Below, piece by piece: positions 16,989 through 26,164 of a DNA stretch of 64,000 bases (positions are counted from its first letter, which is position 1; every line of letters begins with the position of its first letter). The notes under the pieces were generated by a model. It did not search any database. It had not been told where the DNA came from and saw only the letters and a program-made list of their open reading frames with translations. Both the position numbers and the translations under genes were made by a program. The stretch is taken from contig NZ_CP009241.1 of the NCBI RefSeq assembly GCF_000758525.1, positions 1,426,001 through 1,490,000 on the forward strand, read 5' to 3'. Source of the stretch: Paenibacillus sp. FSL H7-0357. Its GTDB lineage: Bacteria; Bacillota; Bacilli; Paenibacillales; Paenibacillaceae.

Positions 16989-18116
16989 ATGCTGAAAATA
17001 GGTTCACATGTGTCCTGCGCGGACAAGGGTCTCCTGAGCGCGGCCAATGAAGCAAATGAGTACGGTTCAAGCTCGTTTATGATATATACGGGAGCTCCGC
17101 AGAATACACGCCGTAAGCCGATCGAAGCGATGTACCCTGCTGAAGGGAAGCTCGCTATGCAGACTAACGGAGTCGAGGAAATCGTCGTTCACGCTCCATA
17201 TATTATTAATTTGGGCTCCTACAAGGAAAACACCTATCAATTGGCGGTTGATTTCCTGCAGGAAGAAATCCGCCGTACCCATGCACTTGAGGTCAAGCAC
17301 ATTGTATTACATCCCGGAGCGTATACCGACAAGGATGCCGAGTACGGAATTCAGCGTATTGCCGATGGCCTGAACGAGGTGCTTGGCGGTACGAACGAGA
17401 CAGAAGTACACATTGCTCTTGAGACGATGGCCGGCAAAGGAACAGAGATCGGCCGCAGCTTCGAGGAGATTGCCTCGATCATTGACAAGGTCGTACATAA
17501 TGAGCGGCTGTCCATTTGTCTGGATACCTGTCACATTCATGATGCCGGATACGATATCGTTGGCGATCTTGATGGTGTACTGCGGAAGTTCGATGAGGTG
17601 ATTGGCCTGAAACGGCTTGGCGTAGTCCACATTAACGACAGCAAAAATCCGCGCGGAGCGGGAAAAGACCGCCATACCCCGATTGGGTCTGGCTGGATTG
17701 GCTTCGAAACGATCAACAATGTGGTTCACCATGAAGCTCTGGCAGGTTTGCCGTTCATTCTGGAGACCCCTTGGATCGGGAAGGACGCCAAGACACTTCG
17801 CCCGATGTACGAGGTGGAGATTGCTCTGCTGCGCGGCAATGTGGCTGAACGGTTCGGAGCAGAATTCCTGCAGGAGGTAGAAGAGCTGCATGCTTTCTTT
17901 GCCAAGCAGGAGCTGGATTCCCGCAAGTATGTGCTTGATGTGTGGGAGCTGCTGAAGAATGATGCCAAAGCCAAAAAGGCTGATCCGCGTGAACCGCTGG
18001 AACGTTTATATGATAATATCGCTTCTGCCGGATTGTTCCCGCAGCTTAGCGAGGAAGCCATCAATCAGCGTTTGATCGCCTGGCTGGCCGGCAGACAAGT
18101 TCTCGTGAACGCTTAA
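16989..18116 (+). CDS. nfo: Endonuclease IV (apurinic/apyrimidinic endonuclease) with C-terminal extension
   Basis: The protein cuts DNA at abasic sites in base excision repair. Metal-binding residues of the TIM-barrel family are visible: [57 protein letters not shown] and FILETPW. The total length of 375 residues exceeds the usual 280-300. About 80 extra residues, beginning near [20 protein letters not shown], form a mostly helical tail without a known domain. The ATG follows GAAAGAGGG. It lies next to purU but need not be in the same unit. Confidence 0.93.
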   Translation: MLKIGSHVSCADKGLLSAANEANEYGSSSFMIYTGAPQNTRRKPIEAMYPAEGKLAMQTNGVEEIVVHAPYIINLGSYKENTYQLAVDFLQEEIRRTHALEVKHIVLHPGAYTDKDAEYGIQRIADGLNEVLGGTNETEVHIALETMAGKGTEIGRSFEEIASIIDKVVHNERLSICLDTCHIHDAGYDIVGDLDGVLRKFDEVIGLKRLGVVHINDSKNPRGAGKDRHTPIGSGWIGFETINNVVHHEALAGLPFILETPWIGKDAKTLRPMYEVEIALLRGNVAERFGAEFLQEVEELHAFFAKQELDSRKYVLDVWELLKNDAKAKKADPREPLERLYDNIASAGLFPQLSEEAINQRLIAWLAGRQVLVNA

Positions 18117-18163
18117 GCTAAACTACAGATTGCGCAAGTAGATGAGAGGATGGACAGGGGATT

Positions 18164-19060
18164 ATGGAATTACATGTGAAAAGAGATCATTCATCAGGCG
18201 GACAATACCCGAACCGGGCGCGCATGCTCATTTCTTGTCCCGACGGACCTGGGATTGTTGCGGCTGTATCGCATTTTCTATACCAGCACGGAGCTAATAT
18301 CGTGCAATCCGATCAATATACAATGGACCCTGATGGCGGAATGTTCTTTATGAGAGTGGAGTTTGACTTGCCAAAGCTGGAAGAACGTCTGGAAGAGGTA
18401 CGGTCCATCTTCGGAGGGGTCGCCGAGCGGTTCAAGATGGACTGGCAAATTTTCAATGTAAGCCATAAGAAGAAACTGGCGATTTTCGTCTCCAAAGAAG
18501 ATCATTGTCTGGTAGAGCTGCTCTGGCAGTGGCAGGCAGGCGATCTGGATGCCGATATTGCGCTTGTTGTCAGCAACCATACCGATATGCAGTCGTACGT
18601 TGAATCTTTCGGTATTCCGTTCCATCATATTCCGGTTACGGCGGATACCAAGATGCAAGCAGAGAAACGCCAGCTGGAAGTCATCGGTGATGATATTGAC
18701 GTCATCATTCTGGCCCGCTACATGCAGATTATCTCTCCTTCATTTATTGAGCATTACCGGCACCGGATCATCAATATCCACCATTCCTTCCTGCCGGCAT
18801 TTGTGGGTGGCAAACCCTATGCCCAGGCTTATCAGCGTGGGGTGAAGATCATCGGCGCTACTGCCCACTATGTGACCGAAGAGCTTGACGGAGGTCCGAT
18901 TATCGAGCAGGATGTGCAGCGGGTCAGCCATAGCGATGATGTGAATGAACTGAAACGTATTGGACGCACCATTGAGCGGGTTGTTCTGGCCCGTGCGGTC
19001 AAATGGCATATTGAGGATAGAATCCTTGTTCATCACAATAAGACAGTAGTATTTAACTAA
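18164..19060 (+). CDS. purU: Formyltetrahydrofolate deformylase PurU
   Basis: This enzyme hydrolyses 10-formyl-THF to formate and THF, balancing the one-carbon pool and supplying formate for PurT. The N-terminal ACT domain (about residues 20-95, ARMLISCPDGPGIVAAVSHF) and the C-terminal formyltransferase-like domain with NIHHSFLPAFVGGKPYAQAY and EELDGGPIIEQDV carry the catalytic Asn/His/Asp residues. At 298 residues it has the normal length. The start ATG is preceded by GGACAGGGG. A 106-bp inverted-repeat structure follows its stop. Confidence 0.95.
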   Translation: MELHVKRDHSSGGQYPNRARMLISCPDGPGIVAAVSHFLYQHGANIVQSDQYTMDPDGGMFFMRVEFDLPKLEERLEEVRSIFGGVAERFKMDWQIFNVSHKKKLAIFVSKEDHCLVELLWQWQAGDLDADIALVVSNHTDMQSYVESFGIPFHHIPVTADTKMQAEKRQLEVIGDDIDVIILARYMQIISPSFIEHYRHRIINIHHSFLPAFVGGKPYAQAYQRGVKIIGATAHYVTEELDGGPIIEQDVQRVSHSDDVNELKRIGRTIERVVLARAVKWHIEDRILVHHNKTVVFN

Positions 19061-19069
19061 TTGAATTCA

Positions 19070-19175
19070 TCCGGTGAAAGCCAGAGTGTAATATCGCTGC
19101 CAAGCCTGTCCCAATGGGAATACCAACTGTATTGCTAGTGTCATTGACGGCAGTATTGGCCTGGCTTTTACCGGA
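19070..19175. repeat. 106-bp element with 15-bp terminal inverted repeats and folded interior
   Basis: Positions 19070-19084 pair with 19161-19175 through all 15 positions (one G-T). Inside, CTGCC (19097-19101) pairs with GGCAG (19149-19153). That inner stem encloses three small hairpins: CCC-AAT-GGG, AATAC...GTATT and GTC-ATT-GAC. The shape is cloverleaf-like. It could be a structured RNA in the purU 3' region or the leader of the next operon, or a small palindromic mobile repeat. No target-site duplication is visible. The rest of the 19061-19359 gap holds no gene. Confidence 0.5.
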
Positions 19176-19359
19176 ATCCTTTCTCCAGCCGGGATACTTT
19201 ATCCCGCAGTTGCCTCTAGATTTGCTACCTCATATGTATAATCTAATAATCTTCTTATTCTCAATCAGGTAAAAAAGCATTTTACCAGCATTTTGGCTAC
19301 GTATGCCAAAGTGCATTTTGTCATGCGCAAATAACCGTATTTCAAAGGAGGTAAATCGC

Positions 19360-20151
19360 TTGGGATCACAGCGGGGGCATCTGTTAAAACGAAATTATTT
19401 CTTCGCCTTTCTTATACTGATCATTGGCTTAGGCGGTCTGCTTGGCTATGATCTCTATTTTAAGCCGTATGTGCTGTCGCAGACAGTAGTTAAGGTGAAG
19501 GTGGCTGAGGGCGGTTTTTTACCTAAAAATTATGAGCTGAAAGTGGGAGATCTCTACCTGGATTCTGTCCAGACCAAGGATATTCCCTCAGGGGTCATTA
19601 CGGAAGTCAGCCAGGTGGAACACAAGATAACTAATGTGAATTTGATGGACGGCAGTATCCTGACGGAATCGCTGGTCGATGTCAGTGATTTGGAGCCGCA
19701 GCAGGATGAGGGGATTTTCCCTATTCCGAAGGAAGCCATCTTTGCAATCAACGGATCGCTCCGCAGCAGAGACAAGGTGGATATCTATTTGGTGGAAGGG
19801 GATCCGCCGGATAAATCCGAAGCCGCCCCTCCTACTGCTGCCAATGCATCCAGAACTCCGGCGTCCACCACAGGAGTCAAGCCTGATCCATCGGCAAGCA
19901 ACTCAGCAAATGAGGCCGCCCAGCCGGCTGAGCCTGCCCGTCAGGTTTTCCTCAGCGGTGTCACCGTAAACTATGTCCGTACAGAGGATAACAATGATGT
20001 GCTGGATACAGAGAACGGCAACATTAACAACCGCTTTACTTCCACGGGCAAGGTTGCAGCGCCGGAACTGAAGCTGAAGAAAAGCGACGGTGAGCTGCTG
20101 GGACAATATTTGGAGCAAGGCAAGAAGCTATGGATTGTACGAGTTGAGTAG
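19360..20151 (+). CDS. CpaB/RcpC-like SAF-domain protein, first gene of divergent Tad-like locus
   Basis: The 263-residue protein has one N-terminal membrane helix (NYFFAFLILIIGLGGLLGYD), then a region resembling the SAF/RcpC domain (VKVKVAEGGFLPKNYELKVG, GSILTESLVDVSDLEP, INGSLRSRDKVDIYLV), interrupted by an Ala/Pro/Ser-rich linker near residues 155-195. RcpC/CpaB proteins support Tad pilus assembly in the envelope. The start is TTG at 19360, set by AAAGGAGGT seven bases upstream; an upstream ATG (19303) has no such site. It opens a run of closely spaced plus-strand genes reaching 33291. Confidence 0.75.
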   Translation: MGSQRGHLLKRNYFFAFLILIIGLGGLLGYDLYFKPYVLSQTVVKVKVAEGGFLPKNYELKVGDLYLDSVQTKDIPSGVITEVSQVEHKITNVNLMDGSILTESLVDVSDLEPQQDEGIFPIPKEAIFAINGSLRSRDKVDIYLVEGDPPDKSEAAPPTAANASRTPASTTGVKPDPSASNSANEAAQPAEPARQVFLSGVTVNYVRTEDNNDVLDTENGNINNRFTSTGKVAAPELKLKKSDGELLGQYLEQGKKLWIVRVE

Positions 20152-20168
20152 AAAGGAGGAAGGCAGTC

Positions 20169-21233
20169 TTGAAAATTTTCAGTCTCGGTATGGATCAGCT
20201 AACCATTAACGAAATCAAGCTTGCCGGGTTCACCGTCATCACACAAAGTGTATTGCCCGAAGTCCAACATGCCGAAGGGCACATGCTGATGGTAACAAGC
20301 GAGCAGGTACCTGTTGCAGCCTTAAGCGGACTTCGCCAAGGATACCCGGGTTCAACTATTTTATATATGTATCTGCAAAAGGGAGTCCGCGGCTATCAGT
20401 CTATACATATGCTGTGTGAGAGCCTTGGCATATTCTTCATTCCGCCCCGCTCAACATCATCGGCGGTGGTAGAGAAGCTGCGGTACATTCTGGAGGAGGA
20501 ACACGAGGAGCGTGGAAATCTGGTCGGCTTTTTTGGATCCGGTCCGGGCATTGGCTGTACAAGTGTAGCCAAGCTGTTCGCCAGGAGGATTGCGGCAGCA
20601 GGACTGCGTGTGATTTTGCTCGGTTTGGATTTGTATGATCCAGGCTATGATCCCAAAACGGCCGTAAGTCTGGACAGGCTGCGTCCGCGCATTACCGGCA
20701 AGATGCTCCACCCCGAGGATTTCGCAGGGTTGGTTAAGCAGGATGGATATAGTTATTTGCCGGGCAACTTCGATTACTTAAGCGCACAGGATTATCAGGA
20801 GGAGGAGATTGAATATTTGCTCACGGAAGCTAGGGCGAACGCAGACCTGGTGGTTGCCGATTTTGGCTCCATTCCTGAAAGTGCCGCGTGGTACGCAGGA
20901 ATGCAGAAATCAGTGCTCCGGATGATCGTAACCCATCCCAAACACGAATATCGCCTTCAGCCCCTGATGGAACTGGCCGGACACATGGATCTCTATCCGC
21001 AGGACTTCCAGTGGATTATAAACCGCAGCAATGTCGAAGAGCTGACCTCGCCTAAGAATCTGGCGCTGCGGTTCGGCAGTGAGATTTTGCTTGAGCTGCC
21101 GTATTATCAGCCTTTTCTGGAATCACTGCCGCTTGGCAAAAAGGAGCTTCAGCAGGTAGACGACAAGGTCCACTCCCTGTTGGTTAGTCTTGGACTGGCG
21201 CAGGAAGCCCGAAAGAGAGGGATTTTTCAATGA
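20169..21233 (+). CDS. TadZ-like protein with degenerate P-loop
   Basis: The 354-residue protein has the architecture of TadZ/CpaE: an N-terminal receiver-like part (1-105) and a C-terminal ParA/MinD-like part. The P-loop, GSGPGIGCTSVA, has Cys130 where ATPases of this class have the essential lysine, so ATP hydrolysis is doubtful. The following LRVILLGLDLYDPGYD and ADLVVADFGSIPESA keep the fold. It probably works as a scaffold or as a partner of an active ATPase. The start is TTG at 20169 with AAAGGAGGAAGG upstream. The stop overlaps the next start (ATGA). Confidence 0.75.
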   Translation: MKIFSLGMDQLTINEIKLAGFTVITQSVLPEVQHAEGHMLMVTSEQVPVAALSGLRQGYPGSTILYMYLQKGVRGYQSIHMLCESLGIFFIPPRSTSSAVVEKLRYILEEEHEERGNLVGFFGSGPGIGCTSVAKLFARRIAAAGLRVILLGLDLYDPGYDPKTAVSLDRLRPRITGKMLHPEDFAGLVKQDGYSYLPGNFDYLSAQDYQEEEIEYLLTEARANADLVVADFGSIPESAAWYAGMQKSVLRMIVTHPKHEYRLQPLMELAGHMDLYPQDFQWIINRSNVEELTSPKNLALRFGSEILLELPYYQPFLESLPLGKKELQQVDDKVHSLLVSLGLAQEARKRGIFQ

Positions 21234-22813
21234 TCGAATACCGGGAAGAGATGTGGCAAGCAGAACAGAAGCCGGGCCAGAAGCAAGATCACAGGAAGCA
21301 GCAAGGTAGCCTGTACCCTCGTCCGTATACGGGGGGCAATAGTCCGTCTGGTCTTCAGCCGAATAACCGGCACAGTTATCTGGACTCCCATCGGCCCTTC
21401 TCGCTAAAGCAGAGTTTGCTTCGCACCAGCAAGCCGGGCAAGGAGGACTTTTATAGCTTCCTGCAAAAGATGAAAAACGATATGAACGCCGGACTGGAGC
21501 GGGAGGATGACAGCTATTTTGAGCTGAATGGAAAGGCGCTGATCGGTGATCCGCAGGCGGTTAGCTTTTTTATGAACGGGATTGAGAAATACTTGCGCAA
21601 AACACCGTTCACCGGCAAGCTGCCGGAGGCATACCGGACGGCGGCAGAGGCGCTTTTTCACGAATGGAAGGGCTTTGGGCCAGCCTACCGCTGGTTCACG
21701 GACCGGGCTTACAGCGAATCTACCGGGCTGCAGATGATCGGGAAGCAAATTTTTTATAACCATCGCGGGAAATTTGTGCCTTATCCGTATGAAATGCCTT
21801 CACTTGACCGGGTCGAGCAACTGAAGCGCTCCCTGCTGAAAAGTGATCCCAACAAAAAGCTGAACAAGGACAATCCTTCGGTAGAGTTCAAAATGGATGA
21901 TCCGCTCTGGCCCGGACGGTTCATCCGGCTCGCGATCTGGGTGTCGCCAAGGGTGTGGGACGGCTTTACGACCATCTCGCTGCGCCGCCAGGTTGTGGAG
22001 TTTCTGGATCTGGAGGATCAGGCCGGTACGGAATGTATTCCTGCCGAAGCAATTGAACTGATCCGGGCGTTAGCGGGCACGTTCCGCAACACGATTATTG
22101 CCGGGGCAGTGGGTTCGGGCAAAACCACTTTTGCCAACACGATTGTCGGGGAGCAGCTGCTCGGTTCCACCTCCTGCATGGGAGTGGTGATGATCGAGAA
22201 ACATCCGGAGTCGATTTTGCCGTACCAGATTAAAGGTCACCGGATCATTCCGATCCAGGCTGCCAACGAAGAGCTGATGGAAGTCGGGGTGGAGTCGCTG
22301 CGGCATGATCCCAATATCCTCTATATGACGGAGATGCGCTATAACGAATGGGAGTTTTACCTATGGAGCGGAGAAAAGGGCTATGACGGCATCACGGGAA
22401 CTTTTCATACGGTGGATTCGGAGGATATTCCTTATCAGGGCGCTTTTGCCGTGTCCACACGGATCGGAGGCAGTCTGAAGGGACATTTAATCTCTGCGCT
22501 GAAGTCCTGTGAGCTGGTGTTTATTCTGGAAAGCGTTCCGGACGGGAAAAAGCGGCTGGCGCGGATTTCCGAGGTTTTTTATGAAGAAGGCAGCAATTCG
22601 GTGTTTGCCAATGATCTGATGCGCTGGGAGGATGAGAAATCCGCCTGGAGTTATAATGACAAGCTGACAACAGGCCTGATGACCAAGATGAAAAAGAAAA
22701 ATCCGCAGGCAACACGTCTGCTTCTCCATGAACTGGGGCATCTGGCCGCTATGAAACCGATGGAAGGGCCGCTGAAGGAAAGCCTGAAATCGAGGATTGT
22801 GTTAAACGAATGA
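21230..22813 (+). CDS. Divergent TadA/CpaF-like secretion ATPase
   Basis: The 527-residue protein has about 75 N-terminal Gln/Gly/Pro-rich residues likely to be disordered, then an ATPase of the GspE/CpaF superfamily. The P-loop is AGAVGSGKTTFAN (lysine present). The Walker B region is changed to DPNILYMTEMRYNEWE, where CpaF has RIVVGEVRGAE, but keeps the glutamate. The His-box reads DGITGTFHTVDSED. It should power the assembly system encoded around it. The extended N-terminus and altered Walker B set it apart from tadA at 5882. Translational coupling to the previous gene is likely. Confidence 0.83.
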   Translation: MIEYREEMWQAEQKPGQKQDHRKQQGSLYPRPYTGGNSPSGLQPNNRHSYLDSHRPFSLKQSLLRTSKPGKEDFYSFLQKMKNDMNAGLEREDDSYFELNGKALIGDPQAVSFFMNGIEKYLRKTPFTGKLPEAYRTAAEALFHEWKGFGPAYRWFTDRAYSESTGLQMIGKQIFYNHRGKFVPYPYEMPSLDRVEQLKRSLLKSDPNKKLNKDNPSVEFKMDDPLWPGRFIRLAIWVSPRVWDGFTTISLRRQVVEFLDLEDQAGTECIPAEAIELIRALAGTFRNTIIAGAVGSGKTTFANTIVGEQLLGSTSCMGVVMIEKHPESILPYQIKGHRIIPIQAANEELMEVGVESLRHDPNILYMTEMRYNEWEFYLWSGEKGYDGITGTFHTVDSEDIPYQGAFAVSTRIGGSLKGHLISALKSCELVFILESVPDGKKRLARISEVFYEEGSNSVFANDLMRWEDEKSAWSYNDKLTTGLMTKMKKKNPQATRLLLHELGHLAAMKPMEGPLKESLKSRIVLNE

Positions 22814-22826
22814 GGGGGCGGAGAGT

Positions 22827-23876
22827 GTGGAGCTAATCTTTTATATAATCCGCTTTGCTCTTCATGTGCTGGTTGTCTGGGGCATCTGGCTATTGGTGAA
22901 GCCGCTTGTGGATCGGCATTTGCGGGAGTTCGGACAAAAAATAGACTATCGGATGAACCTGAGGGTCAGTCTTTTCGGCAAAAAGGTCAGCGGGATCAAA
23001 AAAAGAATGTGGCTGTACCGGCATCTGGATGATCTGCTGTATTTCTCACACCGGAAATATGAGCCTGGCCTCAGTGTCATGCGTTTCTCCATGCGGACGG
23101 TCTTTCTGTTCACAGCGGTTTTCTTGTCCGGTTTGTTGACGTTAAAAGAGCTGCCGGGACAGATGAGCTTCAGCAATCCTTTTTTGGAGGGGATCAGCTT
23201 CAATGAACGGCTGCCGGTTAAAGGTGCTTGGCGCCTTCCGTTATTTGTGGCAGCAATCTCAGCGAGCGTTCCCTATTTGCGGATGAGATACACCTATGCC
23301 CAGAGAAAAGTGCGCGGAAGCTACGATTTGCTCGATGTTATCAAAATTGCTACCAAATTCACGCATTTATCGGTAGATGCTATTTTGTCCAGAACGTCTG
23401 ATTTCCTGACTGAAGATAATGTGCTGAAGACTCCCCTACGGTTACTGGGTGCGGCGTTCGCTAATTACAGCAATGAAAGTGAGCTGAATGAGGAAGCGGC
23501 CAGATTCTCCGGGGCGATCGGGACAACCTTCGCTGTAGAATACGTGTCGGACCTGCTGTATTGCGAGAAGGAAGGCACCCGTTATTTAAAAAGCTCGCTC
23601 ATGATGCTGAATCGGTCCATGGAGCAGCAGCGGGAGACGATTCTGACGGTAAAAGCCGGGAGCAGGGATGCAATCAGCCTGGGGCTGTACGGCAACCTGA
23701 TAGTGCTCGTATCCTCTGTCGGAACTTTTATTTACATGCTGAAGCCTGATGTTTATTTTAAGCTGCAGTTTGAAACTTCAGTCGGCATTATTTTTCTGAC
23801 GATCATTATCTCCGGGCTTTTTATTTCTTTCATCATTAGTACCATTCTCGCCAGACCCAAACTGGACTACCACTAA
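22827..23876 (+). CDS. TadB-like membrane platform protein, divergent
   Basis: The 349-residue protein has an N-terminal membrane helix (FYIIRFALHVLVVWGIWLLV), a second near residues 90-110, a third around 140, a cytoplasmic helical part (about 165-290) and two C-terminal helices (LVSSVGTFIYMLKPDVYFKL, TSVGIIFLTIIISGLFISFI). Order and topology match a T2SSF-like platform component, although sequence motifs are weak. The start is GTG at 22827 preceded by GGGGGCGGAG. Its place between the ATPase and another membrane protein supports the assignment. Confidence 0.65.
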   Translation: MELIFYIIRFALHVLVVWGIWLLVKPLVDRHLREFGQKIDYRMNLRVSLFGKKVSGIKKRMWLYRHLDDLLYFSHRKYEPGLSVMRFSMRTVFLFTAVFLSGLLTLKELPGQMSFSNPFLEGISFNERLPVKGAWRLPLFVAAISASVPYLRMRYTYAQRKVRGSYDLLDVIKIATKFTHLSVDAILSRTSDFLTEDNVLKTPLRLLGAAFANYSNESELNEEAARFSGAIGTTFAVEYVSDLLYCEKEGTRYLKSSLMMLNRSMEQQRETILTVKAGSRDAISLGLYGNLIVLVSSVGTFIYMLKPDVYFKLQFETSVGIIFLTIIISGLFISFIISTILARPKLDYH

Positions 23877-23887
23877 GGTGATGAACT

Positions 23888-24757
23888 ATGGATAGATTAT
23901 TGCTATTAATCTCAATACTTGGTGTCGTATATCTCTCGCTGTTGGTCTTTGTGAGCAGCAGCAGCAGGCAGGAACGATATGTTCACCGGTTAGGCGTGAA
24001 GTGGAAGGAGCTGGGGGAACGTGTGCAAAATGAGCGGCTGCAGCAATTACTGCATGGTAGCGGCCTCTCGATATCTGCAAGCAAAATCACACTGTTTCGT
24101 TATTCGGCGGCATTGATTTATTTAGCAGTTCAGGTGACGGGTGATTTCATCCGCTCAGTTCCCTTTTCCATCTATGATTTGCTGGTTGCTTTACTGATTC
24201 TGCTCATCACCAGTCCGCTGCGTTATCTGCCGTTTGGCTGGCTGCTCGCTTGGCTGCATCAGAAAGCGCTGATTCAAAAAGACGGTGAACTGATCTCCTT
24301 CATCCGCCTCTACGAGAACAACCGGCTGCGTAAGCGGGGGTACATGCAGTTTGGTGCCTTCTGTGCAGGAACGGCCAGCCATTTCCAATACATCCGCCAG
24401 GATTTATATGAGCTGTCCGAACGGGCAGTCGATGAGGGGAACGAGCGGGCAATCGAATGGTTCTGCGGTAAATTCCCAGACGGTCATGCTTTTATCAACG
24501 ATATCCGCTCAATCCTGCTGGCCACGGAGGGGATGGATGATGACACGGAAGCGGCGAACTATTTGCGGGAACAAGGCAAGATCATCACTAAAATCTCCAG
24601 CGATCAATATCTCAAAAAATGGTCGTTTATCGGCGACGTTTCCACCATTATCAACGTGATCCCGTCGCTTGCCACTTTCCTGATGATCGTCTCGCTGGCC
24701 ATGCAGTACATCATGCTGATTAAGGGCAATTTTAACGGTGTGGGGATGTTTCAGTGA
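23888..24757 (+). CDS. TadC-like membrane platform protein, divergent
   Basis: The 289-residue protein begins with a membrane helix (LLLLISILGVVYLSLLVFV), has two more at residues 60-115, a cytoplasmic helical domain and a last helix (VIPSLATFLMIVSLAMQYIM). It follows the TadB-like gene by 11 bases with AAGGTGATG upstream. By synteny it is the second platform subunit. I see no strongly conserved T2SSF motif, so the call rests on topology and neighbours. Confidence 0.6.
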   Translation: MDRLLLLISILGVVYLSLLVFVSSSSRQERYVHRLGVKWKELGERVQNERLQQLLHGSGLSISASKITLFRYSAALIYLAVQVTGDFIRSVPFSIYDLLVALLILLITSPLRYLPFGWLLAWLHQKALIQKDGELISFIRLYENNRLRKRGYMQFGAFCAGTASHFQYIRQDLYELSERAVDEGNERAIEWFCGKFPDGHAFINDIRSILLATEGMDDDTEAANYLREQGKIITKISSDQYLKKWSFIGDVSTIINVIPSLATFLMIVSLAMQYIMLIKGNFNGVGMFQ

Positions 24758-24816
24758 GGTTTTTGTTATATTCAAGCATCACTATAAAATATACAATTAA
24801 AAGGGAGATATTAACA

Positions 24817-25026
24817 ATGAAAAAAGACGCTATTTCTACTGGACTGTTCATCGCTATCGGATTTCTCTGTGTTGCCATTGTAATTGCCATTTTGGTTCCT
24901 TTGGTACGTGATGTGGTCTCTAAGGCGGATGATAACAGACCCGATATCCCCGGTGTAACTATGCTTCAACCTGCCCAGCCGGGGCAAATGGCTCTGGGTG
25001 ATATTTCACTCCATCAAGTGGGTTAA
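24817..25026 (+). CDS. Small pilin-like protein A of the divergent locus
   Basis: The 69-residue protein starts MKKDAISTGLFIAIGFLCVA: four polar residues, then a long hydrophobic helix (residues 8-31) and a polar tail. It occupies the position of flp in the first locus, but lacks the Gly-X4-Glu signature of prepilins, so it may be an unprocessed small membrane protein. AAAAGGGAGA precedes the ATG at 24817. A 47-residue paralogue follows six bases later and a broken copy lies at 26327, so this family has multiplied here. Confidence 0.75.
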   Translation: MKKDAISTGLFIAIGFLCVAIVIAILVPLVRDVVSKADDNRPDIPGVTMLQPAQPGQMALGDISLHQVG

Positions 25027-25032
25027 GACGAA

Positions 25033-25176
25033 ATGAAAAAAGACTCCATTTCAGTCGCTATGTTTCTGGCTATCGGTTTTGTGATTGCGGGGATCTTTAT
25101 TGCGGCAGCAACAGACATCATTGGCGGAAGCCAGGACGATATCATTACACATACCAAGCAAGTGGAGCAGTATTAA
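25033..25176 (+). CDS. Small pilin-like protein B (47 residues)
   Basis: MKKDSISVAMFLAIGFVIAG begins this short protein, which is clearly related to the preceding one (MKKD.IS....FIAIGF pattern). One hydrophobic helix covers residues 8-28, followed by a polar tail ending TKQVEQY. The gene is too short for many gene finders, but its conserved start, its six-base spacing from gene A and the following ribosome site support it. The function is inferred from position only. Confidence 0.7.
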   Translation: MKKDSISVAMFLAIGFVIAGIFIAAATDIIGGSQDDIITHTKQVEQY

Positions 25177-25191
25177 AAGGGGGCGTAAAGT

Positions 25192-25572
25192 TTGAAGGCA
25201 ACCGTCCTCCGCGCTTTGTTTATGTGGCTTGTCTTGTTCATCATCCTGCAGCCGATCTTTACGTACATCGATTATTTGCTGGATTTGCAGGTCAAAGCCA
25301 ACACCTCCTATATTACGCAAAAAGCGGCAACAGAAGGCATGGTTACGGCTTCGTTGCGAAGTGAGGTCATTGCGAATCTGAAGGCAGTTGGATTTCCTGA
25401 AGCTTCAATTGCAATCACAAGCAGCACGACGAGTGTGCAGGAGCGCAAACAGCGGCTTGATGTGTATGTGACCGCACCTCGGATGAACCTGTTTCCCTAT
25501 AATTTCTCAGGCATGTCTCAACCGACACGTTATTATGGCCATGGATCGATCATGAGTGAGTATCTTGACTGA
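25192..25572 (+). CDS. Minor pilin-like membrane protein
   Basis: The 126-residue protein has an N-terminal helix (LRALFMWLVLFIILQPIFTY) and a small extracellular domain. It begins with TTG at 25192 behind AAAAGGGGGCG. Topology and position mimic the TadE/TadF pseudopilins of other Tad loci, but no prepilin cleavage motif is evident. Function is inferred from context. Confidence 0.55.
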   Translation: MKATVLRALFMWLVLFIILQPIFTYIDYLLDLQVKANTSYITQKAATEGMVTASLRSEVIANLKAVGFPEASIAITSSTTSVQERKQRLDVYVTAPRMNLFPYNFSGMSQPTRYYGHGSIMSEYLD

Positions 25573-25592
25573 TTAAGGGATGAATCTAATTT

Positions 25593-26090
25593 ATGGATTA
25601 TATTATTAAGCTGGCCTTTGTTCTGCTGATTTTTATTTATTCCTGGTTTTTTCAGATCCAGAATCAGGAGTGGGACATGCTGCGCAGTATGCTGAAGGAT
25701 GCCAACAATATGGCTGTCCACGATGCATCACAGGAACTGAATGAAGCCGCACGGGCACAAGGCCGTCTGATCATCGACCCGGCTGAAGCATACGCCACCT
25801 TCCGGCAGTCGCTTCAGATTAATCTGGGCCTGGATGGCGGCCTCTCCCCCCTGGCAGGCAGCAGGCTCCAGACGCAGGTGAGAATTGTAAAGTTCGACAT
25901 TGTGGATGAATCCACCGGAGTGAATTTTCCGTTCCTTTACGAAGACAGCGCTCATGGCATCGCCAAATACATACAAGGCCCCTCGGTCATCGCTGTTATC
26001 GAGACCAAACATCCGGTGCTGGTCACCAGAGCTAAAGTTCAGGAGGCCATTATTGTACCGGCGGTGCAGGAGTATAAGCTGAATGAGTGA
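25593..26090 (+). CDS. Minor pilin-like membrane protein
   Basis: This 165-residue protein has one N-terminal helix (YIIKLAFVLLIFIYSWFFQI) and an extracellular domain of about 140 residues with no family I recognise. It is 20 bases behind the preceding gene. The arrangement (one short helix, then a modest extracellular domain) is what a minor pilin or tip subunit would have. It ends the tightly packed part of the divergent locus; a repeat and a pseudogene follow. Confidence 0.55.
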   Translation: MDYIIKLAFVLLIFIYSWFFQIQNQEWDMLRSMLKDANNMAVHDASQELNEAARAQGRLIIDPAEAYATFRQSLQINLGLDGGLSPLAGSRLQTQVRIVKFDIVDESTGVNFPFLYEDSAHGIAKYIQGPSVIAVIETKHPVLVTRAKVQEAIIVPAVQEYKLNE

Positions 26091-26164
26091 TTTTGTCAGA
26101 TACAAGATATCTGCTATATCAGTTGAACTAAAGGACTGGCTAGAGACTAAAGCAGTGGGAGAGT

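Noticed and set aside
19061..19359. Cyclic-di-GMP riboswitch upstream of the divergent Tad locus
   Set aside because: The structured element lacks the conserved class I or class II core sequences.
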